Shown: positions 1 to 6,089 of the stretch, one piece after another
Layout: every line of letters begins with the position of its first letter
How positions within the stretch are numbered: the first letter of the stretch is position 1
IMG/VR virus record: IMGVR_UViG_3300045922_000612
Span: 1 to 27,391 of that record
Source: a virus
Reading direction: 5' to 3' (one strand)
DNA: 27,391 nucleotides
The notes under the pieces: generated by a model
What the model saw: only the letters and a program-made list of their open reading frames with translations
Told to the model about the DNA's origin: nothing
The model's database searches: none
Position numbers and translations under genes: made by a program

Positions 1-30
1 GCGGTTTGGGAGTATGATTGGGAAGCGTAA
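1..30 (+). CDS. 3' end of an upstream gene (partial)
   Basis: Frame 1 is open from the first base and ends at a TAA at 28-30, giving a C-terminus AVWEYDWEA. The next start codon lies 3 bases downstream, the tight spacing seen elsewhere here. Too little is visible to assign a function. Confidence 0.35.
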   Translation, partial: AVWEYDWEA

Positions 31-33
31 GCC

Positions 34-522
34 ATGGAGCCCTGCATCTACCATCTGTCGACCCCGCACCAGCTTAGCCCTGCATCCATCACGGATTGCT
101 TCAATGCCTCCCTCCGAGACTGTGTCGAGCGCGGCGTGCGCCTCTACGGCTGGCGGCGGCTCATGTTTTCCGCCTGCGAGGAGACAGTGCTCGATCCGGT
201 CGCCTGGGAAGACTGCGACGACGACCTGCTTGAGGATGCCCAGCTCGAAAACTGGGGTTTGGAGTTCGGAGACGGAATCACCATCCGCCGGATCATGACC
301 CATGCCATGGTGATCGCCATCGCCAGTGACCGCGAGGGCCGCCACATTGCCGAGTTCATCGAGTGCCGCGCTGTGATTGCCGGCCACCTCGACGCCTTCA
401 CCGCCGCCGTCGCACCCGAAGCAGGAGAATTCGAGCCGGGCGATGAGGACGAGGAGGAAGAGCTGGACGACGAGATCCCCGAGGAACTCGAAAAGCTCAC
501 ACCCGGTGACGAAGCGGCCTAG
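34..522 (+). CDS. Hypothetical acidic-tailed protein
   Basis: A 162-residue protein not recognised as a known family. The first ~120 residues look globular and mixed alpha/beta. From about residue 128 the chain is nearly all Asp and Glu (runs such as DEDEEEE), an acidic tail. Such tails occur in DNA-mimic or basic-protein-binding proteins, but nothing here proves that role. The ATG at 34 follows a GGGAAG stretch at about 19-24 and lies 3 bases after the previous stop. It is the last gene before the strong terminator at 616, so it closes its operon. Overlapping frames in this interval are low-complexity shadows. Confidence 0.75.
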   Translation: MEPCIYHLSTPHQLSPASITDCFNASLRDCVERGVRLYGWRRLMFSACEETVLDPVAWEDCDDDLLEDAQLENWGLEFGDGITIRRIMTHAMVIAIASDREGRHIAEFIECRAVIAGHLDAFTAAVAPEAGEFEPGDEDEEEELDDEIPEELEKLTPGDEAA

Positions 523-743
523 ACAACCTGTGCGAGATGGTGTAGACTGCTTCCAAGGTCTCACGCGTTCCCCCAACTTTCCGCATTGAGACCAGTGGCC
601 GAGAACAGCGGGCGCGCCCCCCTCAGATCTCCTCTCCTGAGGGGGGCTTTTTTCGTGCAATTCTCTGCAGTTTAGCGGGTGCGCGGTTTTCCTAAACAAA
701 AAGTGCTTGCAATCCATCAGCCCGGACTGCAGAATATCGTCAA
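523..743. promoter_or_regulatory. Intergenic region with terminator and possible promoter/operator half-sites
   Basis: This 221-base gap holds the terminator at 616-653. It also has a 7-bp inverted repeat, GGTCTCA (557-563) and TGAGACC (587-593), with a 23-base loop. GTTTAG (670-675) and CTAAACAA (692-699) match the arms of the two palindromes at 4698 and 4749. A weak sigma70-like pair, TTGCAA (707-712) and CAGAAT (730-735) 17 bases apart, would start transcription almost at the ATG at 744, so that mRNA would be nearly leaderless. The promoter is inferred only from position and weak matches. Confidence 0.3.
616..653 (+). terminator. Strong rho-independent terminator
   Basis: A perfect 11-bp stem (616-626 with 637-647, GCCCCCCTCAG and its complement), a 10-base loop and six T residues at 648-653. 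It lies 94 bases after the stop at 522 and closes the left-edge operon. Confidence 0.93.
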
Positions 744-1079
744 ATGCTGAGTTTTGTGCTCCTCCTCCAAACGCTGGTCTCCCAGTACCAGCTTCAGGTT
801 GTCACCCTCTCCACCGCCATGTGGGAGGTCAACGCGCCGCTGCCGGTTACCAGCATCCCCGCGCAGGGGTGCGCCGAAGGCGCCATCCCTGCGCCCGGCC
901 TCAGCCCCGGCATGAGCATTGCCCCCGGCTGGCCCGTGCTGCCCGATGGCGTCTTCGGGATCATGTACTCGGGCAACGATACCGTGATGATCCGGCTGTG
1001 CAACGTCCGCACCCAGCCGGTCACCATCTCCGGCAGCCTGCCCACCGTTTCCGCATCGATCCTCTGGAGGCGTCCATGA
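744..1079 (+). CDS. Hypothetical phage protein
   Basis: A 111-residue protein, first gene of the operon running to 4644. It starts with a hydrophobic stretch (MLSFVLLLQTLV), followed by a Pro/Gly/Ala-rich beta-type region of about 60 residues. No known domain is recognised. Its TGA overlaps the ATG of the next gene (ATGA at 1076-1079), so the two are probably translationally coupled. No clear Shine-Dalgarno site precedes the ATG at 744, so the start may be leaderless or lie elsewhere. Short beta-rich proteins of this sort often accompany virion genes, but that is inference. Confidence 0.6.
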   Translation: MLSFVLLLQTLVSQYQLQVVTLSTAMWEVNAPLPVTSIPAQGCAEGAIPAPGLSPGMSIAPGWPVLPDGVFGIMYSGNDTVMIRLCNVRTQPVTISGSLPTVSASILWRRP

Positions 1080-1636
1080 GCCATATTGCCGTTGCCTTTT
1101 ACCGTGCCGCCGCCGGCAACCGCTGGGATCGCGTGGTGGCCGCCGCCACCGGCAGCCAGTTCTCGCACTGCGAGCTCGTCTTCGGTGACCAGCTCCGCCT
1201 CTCCACGCCGGCGCTCAACGCCAAGGGCGAGGGCCCGCTGTGCTTCTCCGCCAGCCCCCGCGAGGGCGGCACCCGGTTCAAACGCATCCCGCTGGACGAG
1301 CAGGCGCCGGATCTGCTGCCCAAGTGGCGAATCATTCACCTGGACATGATCGACCAGCAGCTCGCCCAGCAGATCCTCGACTGGTGCGCCTTCCACGACG
1401 GCGAGCCCTACGACTGGCCCGGCGTGCTCAGCCTGGGACTGGCCAGCGTCACGCTCGCCACCGGCGAAGTGCCGCAGTGGTGGTTTTGTTCCGAGGTCTG
1501 CTTCCGCGCCCTGTGCAACGGGCTCTTTACCTGCCTCGAGGTGCCCGCACGCGTCACCCCGCAGCGGCTCTACGATTTCTGCATCACTGCCCGGCACCTC
1601 TGGGAGCGCAACCTGTGGAGGCCTGCGGCGCGATGA
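1076..1636 (+). CDS. Permuted papain-like (YaeF/YiiX-type) cysteine peptidase
   Basis: A 186-residue protein with an early histidine in SHCELVF (H31) and a late cysteine in WFCSE (C138, followed by Ser-Glu). This His-first, Cys-last order is that of the circularly permuted NlpC/P60 fold of the YaeF/YiiX family, thiol hydrolases acting on peptide or lipid-linked bonds. Substrate here is unknown; phage members may cut peptidoglycan or process virion proteins. The start at 1076 overlaps the previous stop as ATGA and is preceded by CTGGAGG. An in-frame extension upstream to 707 is only the shadow of the preceding gene. Family assignment rests on the two motifs and length. Confidence 0.75.
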   Translation: MSHIAVAFYRAAAGNRWDRVVAAATGSQFSHCELVFGDQLRLSTPALNAKGEGPLCFSASPREGGTRFKRIPLDEQAPDLLPKWRIIHLDMIDQQLAQQILDWCAFHDGEPYDWPGVLSLGLASVTLATGEVPQWWFCSEVCFRALCNGLFTCLEVPARVTPQRLYDFCITARHLWERNLWRPAAR

Positions 1637-1932
1637 GGCGCTGGAACTGCACACAAATCTTCGTTCCGACGCTCCGCGCCATCGGGGAGCCAAGAAGAAC
1701 AGAAACGGTTTGCATTATGAGATGCCCTTACTGCCATCTGAACTACCGCCCGCACCCGGACGATGACTCCTGCCCGGAGTGCGGATACCGAGAGGAGACG
1801 ACACATGATCCTGAAGCTCAGATTCCAGCGCCCGCTGTCCGTACCGGCACGGGCGCTCATCGCAATGCTCCGCGCGGTGAACGCGCTCAACACCCTGCTG
1901 CTGCTGATCGGCTACATCCTCGCCGTGACTAG
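1633..1932 (+). CDS. Small zinc-ribbon protein (start and 3' part uncertain)
   Basis: The frame encodes a compact zinc ribbon with two knuckles, CPYC and CPEC, 20 residues apart, typical of small nucleic-acid-binding or adaptor proteins. The ATG at 1633 overlaps the previous stop (ATGA) and has GGAGG about 12 bases upstream; a second ATG at 1717 lies directly before the ribbon (MRCPYC). The frame runs 128 bases into the next gene, and its last ~40 residues are Pro/Ala/Arg-rich and look like out-of-frame sequence. Either this is a genuine long overlap, or a frameshift hides a true stop near 1810. The ribbon is convincing; the C-terminus is not. Confidence 0.45.
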   Translation: MRRWNCTQIFVPTLRAIGEPRRTETVCIMRCPYCHLNYRPHPDDDSCPECGYREETTHDPEAQIPAPAVRTGTGAHRNAPRGERAQHPAAADRLHPRRD

Positions 1933-2101
1933 CCCGTGGGCGCTGTTCGCCTTCTGGTTCATCGTCACGGTGAGCATTGAGGACAAGGTGGGCAAGCTGC
2001 TCAGCTTCGTTGCTTTGGGCTACGCCGCCAGCCTGTTCTTCGGCTGGTGGGCCCGGAAGCTGCGCGAGATCGCCTCATGGTTCTGGGAGGAAAAGCAATG
2101 A
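1805..2101 (+). CDS. Small integral membrane protein
   Basis: A 98-residue protein. After a basic N-terminus (MILKLRFQR) it has two to three hydrophobic segments, about residues 25-42, 44-56 and 63-78, then an amphipathic Trp-rich C-terminus ending WFWEEKQ. The ATG at 1805 has a good ribosome binding site (GAGAGGAG at 1790-1797); the frame opens 42 bases earlier without a better start. Its TGA overlaps the next ATG. Size and topology would suit an inner-membrane accessory such as a holin, and a peptidase gene lies nearby, but no holin family motif is recognised, so this stays speculative. Confidence 0.7.
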   Translation: MILKLRFQRPLSVPARALIAMLRAVNALNTLLLLIGYILAVTSPWALFAFWFIVTVSIEDKVGKLLSFVALGYAASLFFGWWARKLREIASWFWEEKQ

Positions 2102-2376
2102 AGAGACTGACCATCTGGGAACGTCACCCGTACCGCATCCGGTTTGTGAAGCCCCTGCCCGGCTTCGATTACGACCGCTACTGCTCCAATGTGCTGCTGG
2201 TGGACGACACGCTGCTCGCCTACCGTGGCATGGCGGCGCGGCTCGGCGCCGGCTATCAGGCTGAAGTGGACATCTACCGTGGCGGCAAGTGGCACCGGCT
2301 GAGCGAGGCGGACCTGGACCGCGCCATCGGCGCCGCCAAAACTCCGCTCCGGGATCGTGTCGCGCAATGGGCGTGA
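2098..2376 (+). CDS. Hypothetical protein
   Basis: A 92-residue soluble protein, unrecognised. It starts at ATG 2098, overlapping the previous stop and preceded by GGGAGGAAAAGCA, a strong ribosome binding site. It is rich in Arg, Tyr and Asp and predicted mixed alpha/beta. Its end overlaps the recombinase gene start at 2367 by 10 bases, which argues for coupled expression with the recombinase. No catalytic motif is visible. Confidence 0.7.
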   Translation: MKRLTIWERHPYRIRFVKPLPGFDYDRYCSNVLLVDDTLLAYRGMAARLGAGYQAEVDIYRGGKWHRLSEADLDRAIGAAKTPLRDRVAQWA

Positions 2377-2969
2377 TCACGTACGCGAGCAAAGCGCAGG
2401 TGGAGAAGTTCCTCGCCCGCGCCAAGCAGGTTTCCGCAAGGGATTACGCGGTATTCCTCATCATGTACTGGCACGGATTGCGCGTGTCAGAAGTGGGGAA
2501 GTTGCAGCTCGCCGACTGGAAGCCGGAATCAGGCCGCCTCTACATCCGGCGCTCGAAGAACGGCATCAGCGCGGAATACCCCGTCAACAACGAAACCCGC
2601 CGCGCCATCACCGCCTGGCTCAAGGCACGCGGCGACAAGCCGGGCCCGTTGTTTGTGTCGCGCCGGGGGCGCGGTATCGGTGTCCGCCAGCTGGCAGCGC
2701 TGTTCGCCAAATACGCCGCCCGCGCCGACTGGCCGGAGGATCTCCAGCATCCGCATGTGATGCGGCACTCTATCGCCGTCCACATGGTGGAGCAGGGCCT
2801 CGATATCCTCGCGGTGAAGGATTGGCTGGGCCATCGCAACATCAGCAGCACAGTGATCTATGCCCAGCTCACCAACGCGGCGCGGGAGCGCGTGGCCGAG
2901 CAGGTGTTCGCCAAACCGGATGACGGGCGCGTGCGTGTCAACTGGAAACAGGAAAGGAAACGCAAGTGA
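2367..2969 (+). CDS. Tyrosine recombinase, catalytic domain only
   Basis: A 200-residue site-specific recombinase that cuts and rejoins DNA through a covalent 3'-phosphotyrosine. All active-site residues are present in order: R39 (HGLR), K64, H130 and R133 (HVMRHS), H156 (WLGHRN) and Y165 (STVIYAQ). The N-terminal SAM-like core-binding domain of most phage integrases is missing. The protein matches the short FimB/FimE or Xer-catalytic type (about 200 aa). It is not next to the window's only excisionase-like gene (20024), and no attachment site is evident beside it. It may integrate the element, resolve dimers or invert a segment. The ATG at 2367 overlaps the upstream gene; a longer frame to 2289 adds only shadow sequence. 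Confidence 0.92.
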   Translation: MGVITYASKAQVEKFLARAKQVSARDYAVFLIMYWHGLRVSEVGKLQLADWKPESGRLYIRRSKNGISAEYPVNNETRRAITAWLKARGDKPGPLFVSRRGRGIGVRQLAALFAKYAARADWPEDLQHPHVMRHSIAVHMVEQGLDILAVKDWLGHRNISSTVIYAQLTNAARERVAEQVFAKPDDGRVRVNWKQERKRK

Positions 2970-3280
2970 GCACGCTAGAGATACTGGAAGCCATGCAGGC
3001 CGTGCATGGCATCAGCGATGGGGAGCGGCAACAGCTCTGGGACTTCCTCATCGGGCTGCGGGACCGGCTCTTTGAGCACTACAGAAACGGCACCCGCATT
3101 TACGGGTTCAACGGACCCGGCAGCGGCTGGGGCGCTGATTGCAATTGGGTTATCGCCATCATCGGCAGGGATCTGCTGGTGGTGTGGTATGACGAAGAAC
3201 TGCACATCAACAATCGCGACGGCAGGCAGCCGCTGCGGTGTTTCACGCCAGATCTTGCCGAAAAATCACTCTGGCCATGA
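2966..3280 (+). CDS. Hypothetical protein
   Basis: A 104-residue protein, start GTG at 2966 overlapping the recombinase stop (GTGA) with AGGAAAGGAAA just upstream. The N-terminal ~45 residues are helical. The rest has a beta-hairpin pattern (NWVIAIIGRDLLVVWYD). No family is recognised. Its stop overlaps the next gene's start, so it is part of the coupled run. Confidence 0.65.
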   Translation: MSTLEILEAMQAVHGISDGERQQLWDFLIGLRDRLFEHYRNGTRIYGFNGPGSGWGADCNWVIAIIGRDLLVVWYDEELHINNRDGRQPLRCFTPDLAEKSLWP

Positions 3281-3636
3281 TGATCAAGCCCATTACCATT
3301 TCTGCCGCCAAGCACAAGCTCCAGCATTGCAGGCTCAAGTTCGGCGACGCCGAGCAGATCGAGATGCTGCGTGCGCTGCGGATGTTTGACGAGCTCAAGC
3401 GGTACGCGAAGGAGCATGGCTGCGCCTGCTGTGATGGCAAGGGTTATCAGATGTGCGGAGCTTGCCATGGTACCGGATATTCGCTCTACGGCGAGCCCTG
3501 CAGCGAGTGCGAGGATGGCCGGATCGAGTGCCTGCTGTGCGGCGGATTCGGCAAGCTGCCGTCGGAGCAGGCCAACATCCCGGTTGTCAAAAATGCGTAC
3601 CGGATCTTGCAGCAACGCCTTAGAATGGCGGTATGA
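3277..3636 (+). CDS. DnaJ-type cysteine-rich zinc protein without a J domain
   Basis: A 119-residue protein with four CxxC motifs spaced as in the DnaJ cysteine-rich region: CACCDGKG, CGACHGTG, CSECEDG and CLLCGGFG, at roughly residues 49-93. In DnaJ these knuckles form two zinc sites that bind unfolded protein. Here there is no J domain and no C-terminal substrate domain, so it is a stand-alone zinc module with an N-terminal helical extension. The double ATG (3277, 3280) overlaps the preceding stop. It may be a binding or redox adaptor. Confidence 0.8.
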   Translation: MMIKPITISAAKHKLQHCRLKFGDAEQIEMLRALRMFDELKRYAKEHGCACCDGKGYQMCGACHGTGYSLYGEPCSECEDGRIECLLCGGFGKLPSEQANIPVVKNAYRILQQRLRMAV

Positions 3637-4052
3637 GAACCCTTTTCCTCGCTTTGCTCCTATGCGCAATGCCCCTGCTTGCGCAAACCAAGCCTGACAT
3701 CCGCCAGACCAAAGCGCCGGCGTCGCCTCCGGTGGTGGTGCTCGTGTTCCAGAGCGGCAAGGCCACGCTCGCCACGCTGGGCGCCGGGCTGGTGCTCGAT
3801 ACCAATGCCAGCCCTCCTGTGCTGCGTGCGGTGGCGGCAACGTTCACCGAAAACCGGCTCACCAAGAGCGGCTCGGCCTGGGCGCTGCCTGCAAGCTGTG
3901 GGCGCGTTGTGGTGTACCGTAACGGCGTCCGGCAGTGGGCGGGCGACGACTACACGATCAGCGGGACGTCTCTCGCGTTCCGCAATGGCAGCAGCGATAC
4001 TACAGACCCCAGCGATCCGGGAGATATCGTGATCGCAGAATGCTGGCAGTAA
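3633..4052 (+). CDS. Secreted protein with phage-structural-like beta motif
   Basis: A 139-residue protein with a classical signal peptide: MRT, hydrophobic core LFLALLLCAMPLLA, then QTKPD, with likely signal peptidase I cleavage near residue 18. The mature part is beta-rich. Near residues 90-110 it has VVYRNGVRQWAGDDYTISG, a YRNG-(x)n-G-DYT-(x)-SG pattern that I associate with phage tail and neck proteins. A signal peptide is unusual on such a protein. The ATG at 3633 overlaps the previous stop (ATGA). It may be an exported host-surface or virion-decorating protein. Confidence 0.7.
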   Translation: MRTLFLALLLCAMPLLAQTKPDIRQTKAPASPPVVVLVFQSGKATLATLGAGLVLDTNASPPVLRAVAATFTENRLTKSGSAWALPASCGRVVVYRNGVRQWAGDDYTISGTSLAFRNGSSDTTDPSDPGDIVIAECWQ

Positions 4053-4062
4053 GGAGAACTCC

Positions 4063-4644
4063 ATGGTGATCACCCCGCTCAACAAAGTGCCCATCGACAA
4101 ACCGCTGGGCACGGATCTGGATCTCATCATCTTCCCCATCTACCAGACCCGGGAAGACTACAGGCAGCAGTTCGGCGTTGAGCCGCCGCCGCCGGACCCC
4201 GCCCTGCGAGGCAAGTACTGGTTCGATCCGCAGTACTCGGATATCGAAGAGGACAACGGCGAGGTGGCCGTCTACCAGGTTGTGCGGCGCGACCCGCGCA
4301 CCGGCAAGCTCGTGCTGGACAGCCTTGGCCGGCCACAGATCGCTCCGCTGGTGATCCCGGCCTACATCGCCGGGCGCGTCAACATCCCCTATGGCCGCGC
4401 CAACGAGTTCCCGCCCGATGCCGTCATCAGCCGCCTGGCTCCCTACCCGGTGCCGGTGCGCCCGCTGCATGGCGATGAGGAACTCCGCGCACCGGCCACG
4501 CCGTTCTCGGACTCCGCCGTTGTGGTTAACGTGCGCCTTGCGGCGCAGCAGCAGGATCAGGCCGAGGGCTTCACGCCGGAAGACCGCATTCGGCTGAAGC
4601 AGATTCAGGCGGTGCTGGAGGAAATCCGAGCCAAGATCAAGTAG
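4063..4644 (+). CDS. Hypothetical protein, last gene of the operon
   Basis: A 193-residue protein with AAGGAGAACTCC before its ATG. It is Pro-rich and beta-type over most of its length, with a C-terminal helix (residues ~168-193, EDRIRLKQIQAVLEEIRAK) able to form a coiled coil. No family is recognised. A terminator follows 27 bases later. Its position after a structural-like protein makes a virion or virion-assembly role possible. Confidence 0.7.
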   Translation: MVITPLNKVPIDKPLGTDLDLIIFPIYQTREDYRQQFGVEPPPPDPALRGKYWFDPQYSDIEEDNGEVAVYQVVRRDPRTGKLVLDSLGRPQIAPLVIPAYIAGRVNIPYGRANEFPPDAVISRLAPYPVPVRPLHGDEELRAPATPFSDSAVVVNVRLAAQQQDQAEGFTPEDRIRLKQIQAVLEEIRAKIK

Positions 4645-4670
4645 CAGCAGGTTACCGGCCCCCACATCTT

Positions 4671-4703
4671 GTGCCCGGCTTCCCGTGCCGGGCACTTTTG
4701 TTT
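4671..4703 (+). terminator. Rho-independent terminator
   Basis: A perfect 9-bp stem, GTGCCCGGC (4671-4679) with GCCGGGCAC (4687-4695), a 7-base loop, then TTTTGTTT. It ends the 744-4644 operon. Its T-tract overlaps the first 19-bp palindrome. Confidence 0.9.
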
Positions 4704-4716
4704 AGGGGCTAAACAA
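4698..4716. promoter_or_regulatory. 19-bp palindrome, copy 1
   Basis: TTGTTTAGGGGCTAAACAA: 8-bp perfect arms around GGG. It is identical to the copy at 4749-4767. The AT-rich stem with no following T-run makes a terminator unlikely; a repressor operator or recombinase target is more plausible. Confidence 0.6.
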
Positions 4717-4748
4717 TCTGCAATCAGCAATGCGCAATGCCAGCACGT

Positions 4749-4767
4749 TTGTTTAGGGGCTAAACAA
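4749..4767. promoter_or_regulatory. 19-bp palindrome, copy 2
   Basis: Exact second copy of the 4698-4716 palindrome, 51 bases downstream. It includes the stop codon of the minus-strand XRE gene (TAG, complement of 4760-4762). Confidence 0.6.
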
Positions 4768-5074
4768 GCGGCTCAAAGCGGCTCCGCATTCCCCGCGCCT
4801 TCCAGTACATCTCCTGCGCCTGCTGATTGCGCATGATGAACTCCGTTGGCCCCATCCCCAGCAGCGGCGCCACCCGGTACACGGTCTGCAGGCTGGCTCC
4901 CCTCGCGCCGCGCAGGATCGCGTGCAGGCTCGATCGCTTCATTTCCACGCGCCGGGCCAGCTCTGCCACGGTGATACCGCGCAGGGCATCGCCCCAAACA
5001 GCGGCGATTATGTACTGAGTATCTAGGGACTTGCGGCGAGGCTTCGGTGCCTGATGCTGCACTTGTTGACTCAT
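4760..5074 (-). CDS. XRE-family helix-turn-helix regulator
   Basis: A 104-residue DNA-binding protein. A basic N-terminal tail (PKPRRK) is followed by a five-helix Cro/CI-type domain at about residues 17-80, with the turn around ITVAELARRVEMKRSSLHAIL and a third helix followed by SLQTVYRVAPLLG. There is no dimerisation or peptidase domain, so it resembles a short Cro-type repressor. It lies between two convergent/divergent operons, where a lysogeny or early-gene switch is expected. The ATG at 5074 is chosen; a longer frame starts only with TTG at 5116. No Shine-Dalgarno is evident, and weak promoter elements suggest a short leader. Confidence 0.85.
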   Translation of the reverse strand: MSQQVQHQAPKPRRKSLDTQYIIAAVWGDALRGITVAELARRVEMKRSSLHAILRGARGASLQTVYRVAPLLGMGPTEFIMRNQQAQEMYWKARGMRSRFEPLV

Positions 5075-5094
5075 GACATGCTGTACTTTATCGT
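5066..5094 (+). promoter_or_regulatory. Probable sigma70 promoter for the replication operon
   Basis: TTGACT (5066-5071), 17 bases, TATCGT (5089-5094): 5/6 and 4/6 consensus matches. Predicted start near 5101, 15 bases before the ATG at 5116. The -35 overlaps the XRE start region, so repressor expression and operon firing would be mutually affected. Confidence 0.5.
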
Positions 5095-5115
5095 AGTCGC
5101 AGACTCGGCACAACA

Positions 5116-5442
5116 ATGCAGATCCAGATAACCCCTCAGCAGCTCGCCGCTGAAATCTCGCGCCGCGAAGCGGCGCTCCAGGCGGTGACCAAGAACCAGA
5201 AGCAGCTGGAAGCAGCGCACGCTGCGCTCAAATCAGCGCTGGAGCGGGCGGAGGAGATCCAGATTGAGGACTCCACGCCGGACCGCCAGCTGCTGCTGGC
5301 TACGGCGCGGATGCTCGAGCCGCTGGCGAGCATTGCCCTGCATCAGATCGAGGCCTCGCGCCAGGGCCTTGAGCAGGCAATCGCCGAGATGAAGCGGGTG
5401 TTTCTGGTCGCGATGCCGGGCGACGGCAAACCGAGGCAATAG
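5116..5442 (+). CDS. Coiled-coil hypothetical protein
   Basis: A 108-residue, almost wholly helical protein with heptad-like Ala/Leu/Glu/Gln repeats (residues ~8-48 and 60-98). No known family. It is the first gene of the rightward operon after the divergent promoter, two bases before the next gene. First genes in such phage operons are often regulators or replication accessories; nothing in the sequence decides. Confidence 0.7.
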   Translation: MQIQITPQQLAAEISRREAALQAVTKNQKQLEAAHAALKSALERAEEIQIEDSTPDRQLLLATARMLEPLASIALHQIEASRQGLEQAIAEMKRVFLVAMPGDGKPRQ

Positions 5443-5444
5443 CC

Positions 5445-6089
5445 ATGGCACGCAAACGGATGGTGGATGAAGCCGGGAATCTGCTTCCATCGCGCAAGAT
5501 GGAGGTGTTCCTCGGGCTGCACGAGATCAAGCTGACTGAGGACGACTGGATCGTGCCCAGCACGGACAGCAAAGGGCACAGCTCCACGATCCGCGCCAGC
5601 ATCCCGCCCTCGCTGCACCGCGTGGTCCAGGAGTTCGTGCAAAGCCAACAAACGCCCTTCCGCACGGACAGCGACTTCTTGCGGTTTGCCGTCTGGATCA
5701 CAGTACGCCTGCTGCAGAATCGGCTCGACACTTTGCCGCCCAGCGTGCTGATGGCTGCCGATGCCATCGTGCGCGTGGTCCGTGACCACGAGCAGTCCAT
5801 GCTGATCCACGAAAGCCTCCAGAACGCGGCCCGGATGTGCGAGCAGTTGATGGCCGACAACGATGTGCAGGCGCTGCACACACGCATTGCCTATATCGAC
5901 ACCGTGTTACGCAACCTGAGCCCCACAAGCCGCTGGCGCCGCAAGTTCGCCGCGCAGTGGAAGGCCGCCAGCCAGAAATACCGCGACTGGATCCAGTCAG
6001 AGATCCGCGCCGGGCACCTGGAGCAGGGAGGACTCGAGCTCCATGAAATCCTAGGGGAACGCGACAATGAGGAAGCACCAGCCTGCTGA
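5445..6089 (+). CDS. Hypothetical protein with possible ribbon-helix-helix-like segment
   Basis: A 214-residue mainly helical protein. Residues ~46-85 run as a short strand (STIRASIPPS), a helix (LHRVVQEFVQS) and a second helix (TDSDFLRFAVWIT), the order of a ribbon-helix-helix DNA-binding unit, though the match is loose. The C-terminal part has long helices with many Arg and Trp. The last 23 bases overlap the helicase gene, suggesting coupled synthesis. Confidence 0.7.
   Translation: MARKRMVDEAGNLLPSRKMEVFLGLHEIKLTEDDWIVPSTDSKGHSSTIRASIPPSLHRVVQEFVQSQQTPFRTDSDFLRFAVWITVRLLQNRLDTLPPSVLMAADAIVRVVRDHEQSMLIHESLQNAARMCEQLMADNDVQALHTRIAYIDTVLRNLSPTSRWRRKFAAQWKAASQKYRDWIQSEIRAGHLEQGGLELHEILGERDNEEAPAC

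Noticed and set aside
557-593. GGTCTCA / TGAGACC inverted repeat as terminator
   Set aside because: Loop of 23 bases and no T-run; the real terminator is at 616-653.
707-1075. N-terminal extension of the cysteine peptidase
   Set aside because: Pro/Arg/His-rich shadow of the 744 gene; ATG 1076 has the ATGA overlap and GGAGG.
794-1693. 299-residue minus-strand frame
   Set aside because: Opposite the cysteine peptidase and its neighbour; composition is shadow-like.
4698-4767. Palindromes as bidirectional terminators
   Set aside because: Arms are AT-rich and copy 1 is not followed by a T-run; a better terminator already precedes it.
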